From Acidobacteriota bacterium (GTDB lineage Bacteria; Acidobacteriota; JAAYUB01; JAMOQF01): DNA of 10,147 nt. The stretch lies in contig JALULU010000168.1 in NCBI GenBank assembly GCA_027040585.1, positions 1 through 10,147 on the forward strand, written 5' to 3'. The notes under the pieces were generated by a model that did not search any database, was not told the origin of the DNA, and worked only from the letters and a program-made list of their open reading frames with translations. Numbering within the stretch: position 1 is the first letter of the stretch; every line of letters begins with the position of its first letter. A program made the position numbers and the translations under genes. Below are positions 1 through 8,500 of this stretch, one piece after another.

Positions 1-1452
1 TATACCCTAAAGGTTGGAGAGGTATTATTAGGTAGAAAGGGAAAGTATGAGGTGATTCGGAAGCTTGGTGGTGGGGGGATGGGTCATGTATATCTTGCCA
101 GAGAATTAGACGGAAAATTTGATTTTTGCGCCATTAAAGAGATTATAGATTATTATTCCGATCCAGAAGATAAGGAAAGAATTGTTAGGGAGTTTAAAAG
201 GGAAGCTAAACTACTTAAGAATTTAAGCTATAGGAGTATTCCAAAGGTATATGACACATTTGAAGAAGATGAGTTCTACTATATTGTGATGGAATATATT
301 AGAGGTCTTGATCTACATAAAGTGATGAGTATGCTTAAAAGACCTCTTTCTGAACCGAGAGTTATTAAAATTATGGTACAGGTTTGCGATGTGCTTCACT
401 ACTTACATACCCATAGACCACCTGTAATATATAGAGATTTGAAGCCTTCTAATGTAATGGTTATAAAGAATGACAGAATTTTTCTTGTGGATTTTGGTGT
501 AGCCAGATTTGTATCTTCTAATATGAGTAATTTGACAACAGTTGGTACTTCAGGCTATGCTCCGCCGGAGTTGTATAGAAAACACCTTGAACCAGCAAGC
601 GATCTTTATTCTTTAGGTGCTACCATTTTTAACTTGCTGACCAATGTATCTCCTCAGAAAAATCCTATAGGAATATTTAATTTTGATAAAAGTCCAAGAC
701 CCAGAGAGTATAATCAGGATATTTCGCCTGAAATGGAAAAACTGATAATAAAATGTGTTGATATTTGGCCCCATAATAGATTTCCTTCAGCAAGAGCAGT
801 TAAAAAAGAATTGGAAAAGATCTGGAAGAAGTATTATCAAAGTTACAAGTTTGAGAATGACCTTTTAACAGCGATAAAGTCTGTAGATAAAAATGGAGAA
901 GCTATGACTCTTGTGGAATCTCCAATTAATAGTAAAGGTGTGAGCAATTCTAAATTGAAGGATTTTGTAAAAGAGGTTGAAGAGGACCTGGATGAATTCA
1001 TGCCAATTGATGCCCTTGAGAAAAAAGAAAAAATACATTATTATTGTTCTAAATGTATGCTTCCTATCTCTGAGAACGATATAATATGTCCTCATTGTGG
1101 GGCTCGCCAGCCCAACTCTCCTTTTATTAAAGTTCCGAGGGCTATTTTAAAATTAAAAGATGGAAATGTCTTTTTTAATATTGTGAAAGAGACCACTGTA
1201 ATTGGTAGAAAAGATGAGCAAATGGGATATTTTCCTGACATTGACCTTTCAGAGTATGATAAGGAAAGACATATATCAAGGCTTCATGCGAGGATTTTAA
1301 AGTTAAATGAGGACTTTTATATTGAAGATCTAAAAAGTAAAAACAAAGTTGTTGTAAATAATAAATATATTTTGCAGCATGGGGTTACTTATAAGTTAAA
1401 AGATGGTGATATAATAAAAATTGGTAAACTTGAATTTATTTTTAAAAAATAA
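1..1452 (+). CDS. Hanks-type Ser/Thr protein kinase with zinc ribbon and C-terminal FHA domain (5' partial)
   Basis: This is probably a cytoplasmic signalling kinase that phosphorylates Ser/Thr and binds phosphothreonine through its FHA domain. The frame is open from base 1, and the residues before the first possible start (GTG at 52) read YEVIRKLGGGGMG. That is the usual start of the kinase domain, so the true start lies upstream of the window. Visible kinase parts are the glycine loop GGGGMG (67-84), the VAIK-type lysine (136-138), the catalytic loop YRDLKPSN with Asp at 436-438 and Asn at 451-453, DFG (490-498), and a VGTSGYAPPE activation segment. The catalytic loop has Tyr in place of the first His of HRD, a change also found in active bacterial kinases. 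The kinase domain ends near 825. A charged linker is followed by a four-Cys zinc ribbon (CSKC at 1045-1056, CPHC at 1087-1098) and an FHA domain (about 1140-1449) with GR at 1204-1209 and an SRLHAR motif. No membrane segment is seen, so this is not a PknB-type receptor. The kinase and FHA calls are firm; the substrate is unknown. Confidence 0.93.
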   Translation, partial: YTLKVGEVLLGRKGKYEVIRKLGGGGMGHVYLARELDGKFDFCAIKEIIDYYSDPEDKERIVREFKREAKLLKNLSYRSIPKVYDTFEEDEFYYIVMEYIRGLDLHKVMSMLKRPLSEPRVIKIMVQVCDVLHYLHTHRPPVIYRDLKPSNVMVIKNDRIFLVDFGVARFVSSNMSNLTTVGTSGYAPPELYRKHLEPASDLYSLGATIFNLLTNVSPQKNPIGIFNFDKSPRPREYNQDISPEMEKLIIKCVDIWPHNRFPSARAVKKELEKIWKKYYQSYKFENDLLTAIKSVDKNGEAMTLVESPINSKGVSNSKLKDFVKEVEEDLDEFMPIDALEKKEKIHYYCSKCMLPISENDIICPHCGARQPNSPFIKVPRAILKLKDGNVFFNIVKETTVIGRKDEQMGYFPDIDLSEYDKERHISRLHARILKLNEDFYIEDLKSKNKVVVNNKYILQHGVTYKLKDGDIIKIGKLEFIFKK

Positions 1453-1467
1453 GAAACGGAGGAATTT

Positions 1468-1860
1468 ATGAAAAAGCTATTGATTCAAGCGCAATGTCCT
1501 CACTGTGGAAAAAGTTTAAACGAAGGTGAGTGGATAGGTTTATTGGTTGAAGTTGAAGGACAGGGTAAAGGTGAGATAAAATTATCTGCATATTTTGGCG
1601 ATTATTCTGTTATACTTCCCTTCCCTATCGAAGAAGGTAAAATAGCTAATTTTTCCTGTCCTCACTGTGAAAAAAATTTGAAAATAGAAAATAAATGTAC
1701 TTTATGTGGTGCTCCTCTTTTTAGGATTAAAATAAAAACAGGAGGATATGTGGATGCCTGTACCCGAAAAGGGTGTAAAGGTCATGCAATAGGTGGATTT
1801 GGAGAAGTGGACGAATTGATGTTCTTAGTTAATAAACTTATTAATTCTCCCTTTCTATAA
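1468..1860 (+). CDS. Hypothetical multi-zinc-ribbon protein
   Basis: I do not recognise this 130-residue protein as a named family. It contains four cysteine pairs: C10/C13 (CPHCG), C64/C67 (CPHC), C77/C80 (CTLCG) and C98/C103 followed by H106. This spacing suggests two treble-clef or zinc-ribbon sites. A segment of about 50 residues between the first two pairs is rich in beta-forming residues. There is no signal peptide or membrane segment, so it is probably cytoplasmic. GGAGG at 1458-1462 with a 5-nt spacer supports the ATG, which lies 15 nt after the kinase stop, so the two genes are probably co-transcribed. The CPHCG motif also occurs in the kinase's own zinc ribbon. A role as adaptor or kinase substrate is possible, but that is inference from position. 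Confidence 0.75.
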   Translation: MKKLLIQAQCPHCGKSLNEGEWIGLLVEVEGQGKGEIKLSAYFGDYSVILPFPIEEGKIANFSCPHCEKNLKIENKCTLCGAPLFRIKIKTGGYVDACTRKGCKGHAIGGFGEVDELMFLVNKLINSPFL

Positions 1861-1863
1861 TTT

Positions 1864-2934
1864 ATGAATGAAAGATGGGAAAGAAATCTTTTTTTAGTTT
1901 ATCTGTTTTTAATTTTTTTGGGAGAATTATCTTTTTATCTCTTTTTTAAGCAATATGTAAATATAAAAGAATACACAGGTAGAAATCCCTTTTATAGAAA
2001 ATGTTGGAAAGAATACATTAATTCCTTACCACCTAAAAAGAAAGGGGTTTTGAGGGTCCTTTTCATTTCAAACAGCCAGGGGTTTGGTAAAGAGTTTGCT
2101 CCCGACGAAATTATTTCTTCCTGGATGGAGAGGTATTTAAATAAAAGTGGTTATACATTTGAAGTGTTAAATCTATCTATTGGTGGTGGACAATCTCCTG
2201 AATTTCTTTTTCTCCTTGCAGATTCAAAAAAATTAAAACCTGATTTGATAGTTTTCTCATTATCTCCTGCAAATTTTGGTAAAAAAGTTATTAATAAAAA
2301 ATTAAGTGATTTTGTATCTGATGCCCCTCTTGAATTATATGGTAATGTTCCTGTTTTCTTTTTTGGGAATTATTTTACCAAAAAGTATATTGATGTGGAA
2401 TTTAAACTCAGTTCTTTTTTTTATAAAAACTTCAAATCCTATCCCCTTTCAACTTTAATAATTGATGAACTTTCTATGAGATTTAGAAAATTTAAAAGAT
2501 TTTTAAACCCCACTTTACAAAACAAATGGATTTTTTCTAAAAGAAGAAGGAGTATAATATCGAGGAAAAAAGAAGAGGTTATTGTTTTAAGAAGATTACT
2601 TAAAAAAAGTGAAGATATTGATAAGAGAATGGTAGACTGCTTTTATAATGCCATAATAAAGAATGGAGTTCCTACTATTTTTTTTAATCAACCTGTAAGG
2701 AGTAAGGGATATTTTGAGTACGAAAAGTATTTTCTAAAATTCAATAATTTGATGCAAAATCTCAATTCAAGGAATTTCAAATATTTTGACTTTTCAAGAA
2801 AACTTAATGATGGATATTTTGTTGACAATGTTCATTTAACATTAAAAGGTCATATGTGTCTTGGTAAAAAGTTTTCAGACGTGATTTTAAAAAATATAGA
2901 TTTCTTTAAAGAAGATATAGAAGAATTTAAATAA
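1864..2934 (+). CDS. Membrane-anchored SGNH/GDSL-hydrolase-like protein
   Basis: The 356-residue protein has one N-terminal hydrophobic segment (about residues 9-28) and then a basic, probably extracytoplasmic domain. That domain carries features of the SGNH hydrolase fold. A beta strand leads into SNSQG, with Ser71 as candidate nucleophile in the GDS-like block I. Other features are an NLSIGGG segment (block II-like), an SPAN segment (block III-like, supplying an Asn), and a C-terminal DNVH with Asp321 and His324 as the usual catalytic Asp/His pair. The family contains esterases, lipases and carbohydrate O-acyl(de)acetylases such as the DltD and AlgX groups. A role in modifying a surface polymer is likely but unproven. 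The gene starts 3 nt after the previous stop without a visible Shine-Dalgarno site, so translation is probably coupled. The fold call is moderately secure; the substrate is unknown. Confidence 0.65.
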   Translation: MNERWERNLFLVYLFLIFLGELSFYLFFKQYVNIKEYTGRNPFYRKCWKEYINSLPPKKKGVLRVLFISNSQGFGKEFAPDEIISSWMERYLNKSGYTFEVLNLSIGGGQSPEFLFLLADSKKLKPDLIVFSLSPANFGKKVINKKLSDFVSDAPLELYGNVPVFFFGNYFTKKYIDVEFKLSSFFYKNFKSYPLSTLIIDELSMRFRKFKRFLNPTLQNKWIFSKRRRSIISRKKEEVIVLRRLLKKSEDIDKRMVDCFYNAIIKNGVPTIFFNQPVRSKGYFEYEKYFLKFNNLMQNLNSRNFKYFDFSRKLNDGYFVDNVHLTLKGHMCLGKKFSDVILKNIDFFKEDIEEFK

Positions 2935-2943
2935 AGATGGTAT

Positions 2944-2975
2944 TATAGAAAGTTTCATGCTTGAAACTTTTTATG
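2944..2975 (+). terminator. Probable intrinsic terminator after the kinase operon
   Basis: A perfect 8-bp inverted repeat (AAAGTTTC at 2949-2956, GAAACTTT at 2963-2970) encloses a 6-nt loop. The stem can extend outward to 2944/2975 with A-U and G-U pairs. The stem is AT-rich and its 3' arm ends in a short T-run; a second T-run follows at 2989-2995. It sits between the SGNH-like gene and the efflux operon, where an operon boundary is expected. Confidence 0.5.
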
Positions 2976-2989
2976 CCATTTTGTAATCT
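2961..2989 (+). promoter_or_regulatory. Possible sigma70-type promoter for the efflux operon
   Basis: TTGAAA (2961-2966, 5 of 6 matches to the -35 consensus) is followed after 17 nt by TAATCT (2984-2989, a poor -10 box). It lies in the only non-coding gap upstream of the efflux genes. The -35 box overlaps the terminator hairpin, and the -10 match is weak, so this is a guess. Confidence 0.22.
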
Positions 2990-3014
2990 TTTTTTAGTCT
3001 GAAGTTTGCTACAT

Positions 3015-3023
3015 GGAGGGAGG
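3015..3023 (+). promoter_or_regulatory. Ribosome-binding site that fixes the TolC-like start at 3025
   Basis: GGAGGGAGG lies just before the ATG at 3025. It lies inside the reading frame that would begin at the earlier ATG at 3013. The second ATG is therefore the likely start. Confidence 0.8.
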
Positions 3024-3024
3024 T

Positions 3025-4368
3025 ATGAAGAGATTAAGAATCCATTTTATATTTTTTATGATGTTTATGGGATCTATTTTTTCCATGCAAAATATATCGC
3101 TTAAAGAATGTATTAAACTTGCCCTTTTAAAGAACCCGAAAATGAAGGCAGCAAAATTTCAGTTAGAGGCTGCTAAGAAAGAGAAAAAAGAAGCTTTTTC
3201 ATATTATTTGCCTCATTTAAACTTTTCAGAAACTTTTACAAACGGAAATAATCCTGTCTATGTCTTTGGTACACTCCTTCAACAGCAGAAATTTGGTCCT
3301 GAAGATTTTGATATAAATCAATTGAATACTCCGGATCCTGTCAACAATTTTAGGAGCAGATTGACGGTTTATCAGTCCATATGGAATGGTGGTAAGATAA
3401 GGTCAGCTAACAAAATGGCAAAATTAAATGAGGAAATTAAAGGGAAGGAGGTTGAAGCAACATATCAACACCTTTTATTTTTAGTAACATCTGACTATTT
3501 TATGATTCAGCTGGCTGAAGAAAATTTAAAAACTGCGAGGTCTGCTTTAAAATCAGCTAAATCAAATCTTGAGAAGATAAAAAATATGTATGAACAGGGT
3601 ATGGTTGTAAAATCAGATCTGTTGCGAATGAAAGTGTATCTCGCTGATGTAAAAAGAAAAGTACTTGAGGCTGAAAACAATGTGAATTTGAGTAAGGAAA
3701 AATTAAATGTAGACCTTTCTCTATCTTTAGATCCCAGTTTTGAAATAAGTGATAAATTAAAAAAGATAGATGTTAATTTACCCGCTGGTAGTTTTTTTGA
3801 AAGAAATGCCCTTAAAAGTAGGCCAGAACTATTGAGTATGGAAAAAGCAGTTAAAATAGCTGAGAGCAAATTAAAGATGGCTAAAAGTGAAAATTATCCT
3901 TCATTGGGATTCTTTTCTACGCTTGATTATAACAGGGGTACAAATGGTGGAAATGGAAGTAATTATATTCTTGGAGTTTCATTAAATTATAATTTATTTG
4001 ATGGTTTTAATAAAGGTGCTAAAATTGCTGAGGAAAGAGCAAATTTAGAAAAATATAAAGCTCAATATGAGGAACTTAAAAATAATATTCTTCTTCAAGT
4101 AAAAAATGCCTATTTAAAAATGAGAACGGCACATCAACAATATTTGGTGGCTTTAGGCGCAGTAAAACAGGCAGAAGAAAGTTTAAGAATTGTTAAGAAT
4201 AGGTATGAAGCAGGGCTTGCTACAGTTACAGATTTACTGAATTCAGAAACAGCTTTAACTGCTTCTAAAACAAATTTAAGTATGGCTATATATAATTTTA
4301 ATATTTCTTACTTGAATTTAGAAGTTGCTGCTGGAATTTTAAACGAAAAAAGCCCGATTTTTAAATAA
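3025..4368 (+). CDS. TolC/OprM-type outer-membrane efflux channel
   Basis: This is the outer-membrane component of a tripartite efflux pump. It should form a trimeric beta-barrel with a long periplasmic alpha-helical tunnel that docks onto the adaptor and RND pump encoded next. The mature protein starts LKECIKLALLKNP, a hallmark of the outer-membrane efflux protein family, and has the internal duplication of the family. Each half carries a long charged helical segment with an ENNV/LNVD or TALTASKTNL region. The second half includes NRYEAGLATVTDLL, a typical TolC motif. I choose ATG 3025 (447 aa) over ATG 3013 because the Shine-Dalgarno site overlaps the earlier codon, and because MKRLRIHFIFFMMFM forms a normal signal peptide. 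Length is typical of the family. The next gene starts 24 nt after the stop. Confidence 0.93.
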   Translation: MKRLRIHFIFFMMFMGSIFSMQNISLKECIKLALLKNPKMKAAKFQLEAAKKEKKEAFSYYLPHLNFSETFTNGNNPVYVFGTLLQQQKFGPEDFDINQLNTPDPVNNFRSRLTVYQSIWNGGKIRSANKMAKLNEEIKGKEVEATYQHLLFLVTSDYFMIQLAEENLKTARSALKSAKSNLEKIKNMYEQGMVVKSDLLRMKVYLADVKRKVLEAENNVNLSKEKLNVDLSLSLDPSFEISDKLKKIDVNLPAGSFFERNALKSRPELLSMEKAVKIAESKLKMAKSENYPSLGFFSTLDYNRGTNGGNGSNYILGVSLNYNLFDGFNKGAKIAEERANLEKYKAQYEELKNNILLQVKNAYLKMRTAHQQYLVALGAVKQAEESLRIVKNRYEAGLATVTDLLNSETALTASKTNLSMAIYNFNISYLNLEVAAGILNEKSPIFK

Positions 4369-4378
4369 ATGGTATTTT

Positions 4379-4384
4379 GGAGGG
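4379..4384 (+). promoter_or_regulatory. Ribosome-binding site that fixes the adaptor start at 4393
   Basis: GGAGGG with an 8-nt spacer precedes ATG 4393. The earlier in-frame ATG at 4369 directly follows the previous stop and has no comparable site. Confidence 0.8.
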
Positions 4385-4392
4385 AAAGAATT

Positions 4393-5598
4393 ATGAGGAA
4401 AATTTTTTTACTATTTTCATCTATAATAATTTTTCTTTTCTTAACAGGCTGTTCTGGCAAGATTAAACCGGGAACTGTAAAAATTAAAAGAAAAAATTTG
4501 GGATTTGTGAAAACATTTAAAGTTAAAAAATTAGCTAAAACAAAATTTTATGAGACCACTGGGAGTGTAATAGCAAAAGTCTCTTCCTCAATTTCTGGAA
4601 AGGTTATGGGAAGGGTAAAAAAGATATATTTTAAAGAAGGTGAAACTTTTAAAAAAGGTGACCTTTTAATTTCTATTGATGATAGAGATTTTCAATCAAA
4701 ATTACAACAGGCGAAGGCGGCATATAGTGAGGCAAATAATGCTTTAAAAGAAATTGAAAAGGGTATAGAAGCTGCAAAATATGGGGTTGAAGCGGCTAAA
4801 GCTCAAAAGAAACTGGCGGATTTGACCTACAAAAGGTTTAAAACACTTTATAAAAAAGAATCTGTTAGTAGACAGGAGTTTGATGAAGTTGAAGCAAAAT
4901 GGAAAGCAGCAGATGCTGGTTTGGGACAAGCTGAGGCAAGTTTGGCATCCCTTGAAGCCAAGAAACTTCAGGTATTAGATAAGATTAAACAGGCAAAAAG
5001 CGCAATATATGAAGCCAAATCATATATAGATTATTCAAGAATTAGGGCACCTTATAATGGAAGGGTCTTGAAAAAGTTTATAGATGAAGGTTCCACTGCA
5101 ATGCCAGGTATGGTGTTATTACAGGTGGAAAAGATAGGAGAATATCAAGTGCTTGCCACAATTGATGAATCTCTTTTGAATAAAATAAAAATAGGGGATA
5201 GCGTTTGGGTTAAAATTGATTCTATAAATTATGATGAAAAAAATTGTAGGATAGAAGATATTATACCTTCAGTAGATCCTTTGAGTAGAACTGCTCAGAT
5301 TAAGATTGCTTTAAAAAACAATAGCAATTTATATCCCGGTCTGTTTGGAAAAGTCTTTGTTCCAATAGGTGAAAGCAGAGATATTTGGATACCAAAAAAG
5401 TGTTTAATAGAAAGAGGGGAACTTAAAGGTGTTTATGTAGTGGATGGTGGAGATGTTGTACATTGGCGTATAGTTAAAACAGGAAAAGAACTTGGTAACG
5501 ACGTTGAAATACTTAGTGGGCTAATGCCGGGAGATTTGGTGGTAGCTTCGAGCTTTGATAGGATTATAGATGGTGCAATTGTGGAGGTGAGAAGATGA
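4393..5598 (+). CDS. RND efflux periplasmic adaptor subunit (membrane fusion protein), lipoprotein
   Basis: This adaptor bridges the RND permease and the TolC-like channel. From ATG 4393 it is 401 aa with a lipoprotein signal peptide: two basic residues, a hydrophobic run, and a lipobox LTGC with the lipid-modified Cys at residue 20. It should therefore be anchored to the periplasmic face of a membrane. The lipoyl/barrel-sandwich half-motifs flank a helical hairpin. The first is near SSSISGKVMGRVKKIYFKEG, with GDLLISIDDRDF close behind. The second is SRIRAPYNGRVLKKFIDEG. Between them lie Ala/Lys/Glu-rich heptad-like stretches (about residues 95-205). A beta-barrel domain with VDPLSRTAQIKI and a C-terminal membrane-proximal domain follow. 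The stop overlaps the permease start by 4 nt (ATGA), indicating coupled translation. Confidence 0.93.
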   Translation: MRKIFLLFSSIIIFLFLTGCSGKIKPGTVKIKRKNLGFVKTFKVKKLAKTKFYETTGSVIAKVSSSISGKVMGRVKKIYFKEGETFKKGDLLISIDDRDFQSKLQQAKAAYSEANNALKEIEKGIEAAKYGVEAAKAQKKLADLTYKRFKTLYKKESVSRQEFDEVEAKWKAADAGLGQAEASLASLEAKKLQVLDKIKQAKSAIYEAKSYIDYSRIRAPYNGRVLKKFIDEGSTAMPGMVLLQVEKIGEYQVLATIDESLLNKIKIGDSVWVKIDSINYDEKNCRIEDIIPSVDPLSRTAQIKIALKNNSNLYPGLFGKVFVPIGESRDIWIPKKCLIERGELKGVYVVDGGDVVHWRIVKTGKELGNDVEILSGLMPGDLVVASSFDRIIDGAIVEVRR

Positions 5599-8500
5599 CC
5601 CGAATAGGGATAGCAGGTAGATTAGGTGGATTTTTTATGGAGTCAAAGTTGACTCCCATTATAATTGCCGCTCTTATATTACTTGGCATCTTTGCAATTT
5701 ATAATACTCCGAGAGAGGAGGATCCTCAAATTTTGGTTCCTATGATTGATATAATGGTTCCATATCCAGGTGCCTCTGCCAAGGATGTGGAGACTAAGGT
5801 TGCTTCAGTCCTCGAGAGAAAGATGTGGGAAATCCCAGGAGTGGAATATGTTTATTCAACTTCAATGCCTGGAATGGCACTAATTACTGTTAGATTCTAT
5901 GTAAACGAAGATGAGGAAAAAAGTCTTGTGAAACTTTATAACAAGATGATGTACAACATGGATTTAATGCCAAAGGGGGTGATGTTTCCTCTCGTTAAGA
6001 GTAGATCAATAGATGACGTTCCAATACTTACTTTAACTTTCTGGAGTAAAGACCTTGAATCTTACCAATTGAGAAGAATAGCAGCTGAGGTTAGAAATAA
6101 AATAAAATCCATAAATAATGTTTCCATGGTGGATATTTACGGTGGTGAACCGAGAAAATTCAGGATAATTCTCGACCCTGAAAAAGTTGCAGCTTACCAC
6201 CTTTCACTTATGCACATAGCTGGGTATTTAATGCAACAAAATTTTGCTTTAACTTCAGGAAGATTTGAAAAATTAAACAGGGAATTTGTCGTAAAAGCGG
6301 GACCTTTTATTAAGTCTAAAAAAGATCTTGAAAATTTAATTGTCGGAATTTACAGGGGAAATCCCATATATTTAAGAAATGTTGCGGAGATAAAAGACGG
6401 ACCTGGTGAACCGTCAAATTATGTTTTTATAGGTCTTGGACCTGAGGCAGCTAAAAAAGGAATGAAAAGGGTGGATCCTAAAAGGTATGAATATCCTGCA
6501 GTAACTCTTGCTATTTCTAAAAGGAAGGGATCTGATGCATATAAGACTGCCAATCTTGTTAAAGAGAAAGTAAATCAATTAAAAGGCATTATTATACCTT
6601 CAGATGTAAATATAACAGTAACAAGGAATTATGGAGATACTGCAAATGAAAAGGTAAATGAACTGATACTTCATTTAATCTGGTCAATTATAATTGTTGT
6701 TCTTGTTGTTTTCTTTTCAATGGGGCTTAGAACTGCATTTATTGTATTTATTTCTGTTCCTTGTACATTTGCTATAACACTTTTTATTTATTATTTACAT
6801 GGGTATACATTAAATAGAGTTACACTTTTTGCACTTATTTTTGTTACAGGTATAGTAGTTGACGATTCTATTATAATTGTTGAAAATATATTCAGGCATT
6901 TTAGTATGCAGAAACTACCCAAAAGAGATGCTGCTATAGCTGCTATTTCTGAGGTAGGTAATCCAACTATTTTAGCTACTTTTACTGTAATAGCATCTGT
7001 ATTACCAATGGCATTTGTTAGAGGACTTATGGGTCCTTACATGAGACCAATGCCAGTTGGTGCATCTGTTGCTGTGTTGTTTTCACTTTTTATTGCATTA
7101 AGTGCTACACCCTGGCTTTCTTACCATGTTTTAAAATATGGTGAGAAAGAGGAACCTTATGATCTATATAAAACTAAAACATATAAAATTTATGATAAAT
7201 ATTTAAGACCCCTCCTCTTAAGTGCTTCTAAGAGATTTGTTTTTATTGCGGTTGTTATAATTCTTTTACTGGCATCTATTTCAATGTTTTTGTTTAAAGC
7301 TGTGATTGTAAAAATGCTTCCCTTTGACAATAAAAGTGAATTTCAGGTAATTATTGATACGCCAGAGGGCACAACCCTTGAAAGAACGCTTCAAGTAGCA
7401 GAGAATATGGGAGAGTACTTGAGGAAAGTCTCTGAGGTTACGGACTATGAAATATATGCAGGAATTGCTGCTCCATATAATTTTAATGGCTTGGTGAGGC
7501 ATTATTATTTGAGAAGAGGAGCAAATATCGCTGATATTCAGGTGAATTTAGTAAATAAGCATGAGAGAAGTGCTCAGAGTCATGACATTGCAAAAAGAGT
7601 TAGACCATTTTTACATAAAATTGCTGAAAAATATGGTGCAAGGGTTAAGGTTGTGGAGGTACCACCGGGACCACCAGTACTTTCAACTCTTGTCGCAGAG
7701 GTTTATGGGCCCAACCAGAAGACGAGAATCTCTGTTGCAAGAAAAATATTAAATATTTTTGATCATACTGAAGGAGTAGTTGATACTGACTGGTTTGTAA
7801 AAGACCCACAGGTGAAGTATGATTTTATAATTGATAGAGAAAAGGCAATACAAAATGGAGTCTCTGTTGAAGAAGCGGTTAAAACCTTGAGGATGGCATT
7901 AAGTGGAATGGATGTTGGGTATGCCCATATAGATAATGAGGTTGAACCTGTTGGGATAAACATAAGAGTGAAGAGAAGTGAAAGATCAGGAATTGATTCT
8001 CTAAAAGATATTTATATATTGTCAAAACTGGGTCGCGAAGTTCCTTTAAGAGAAATTGTTAAAATAAAGAAAGAAGTTATAGAACAACCCATTTATCATA
8101 AAAATTTAAAACCAGTAGTCTACGTTGTAGGAGAAGTATCTGGAAAGGAGGAAAGTCCCATTTATGCTATTTTGAGGATGAATAAAAAGATAGATAAAAT
8201 TAAATTGCCAGGTGGTGGCAGAATAGAAAAATGGTATACGAGACAACCTTGGAGTGACGAAAAACCAGCAATGAAGTGGGATGGCGAATGGCAAATTACT
8301 TATGAAGTATTTAGAGATTTAGGATTGTCATTTGGTGCAGTCTTGGTATTAATGTATATTTTAGTTCTTGCATGGTTTCATAAGTTACCCGTACCATTAA
8401 TTCAGATGATATCTATCCCGCTTTCTTTGATAGGTATCGTTATTGCTCATATGATAATGGGGGCAGAATTTACAGCAACTTCAATGATAGGAATGATAGC

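Noticed and set aside
1885..2430. Runs of seven to eight T in the SGNH-like gene as possible phase-variation tracts
   Set aside because: The genome is AT-rich, similar runs occur in many places here, and the reading frame is intact.
3013..3024. Earlier ATG as start of the TolC-like gene
   Set aside because: The Shine-Dalgarno site GGAGGGAGG overlaps these codons and points to ATG 3025, which gives a clean signal peptide.
3507..3869. 120-codon open frame on the minus strand inside the TolC-like gene
   Set aside because: It lies entirely opposite a well-supported gene, has no ribosome-binding site that I could see, and its residues look like the reverse complement of helix-coding sequence.
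4369..4392. Earlier ATG as start of the adaptor gene
   Set aside because: It follows the previous stop directly without a ribosome-binding site. The GGAGGG site and the lipoprotein signal fit ATG 4393.
7561..7752. 63-codon open frame on the + strand inside the RND permease
   Set aside because: It is an alternate frame of a conserved coding region with no recognisable features.
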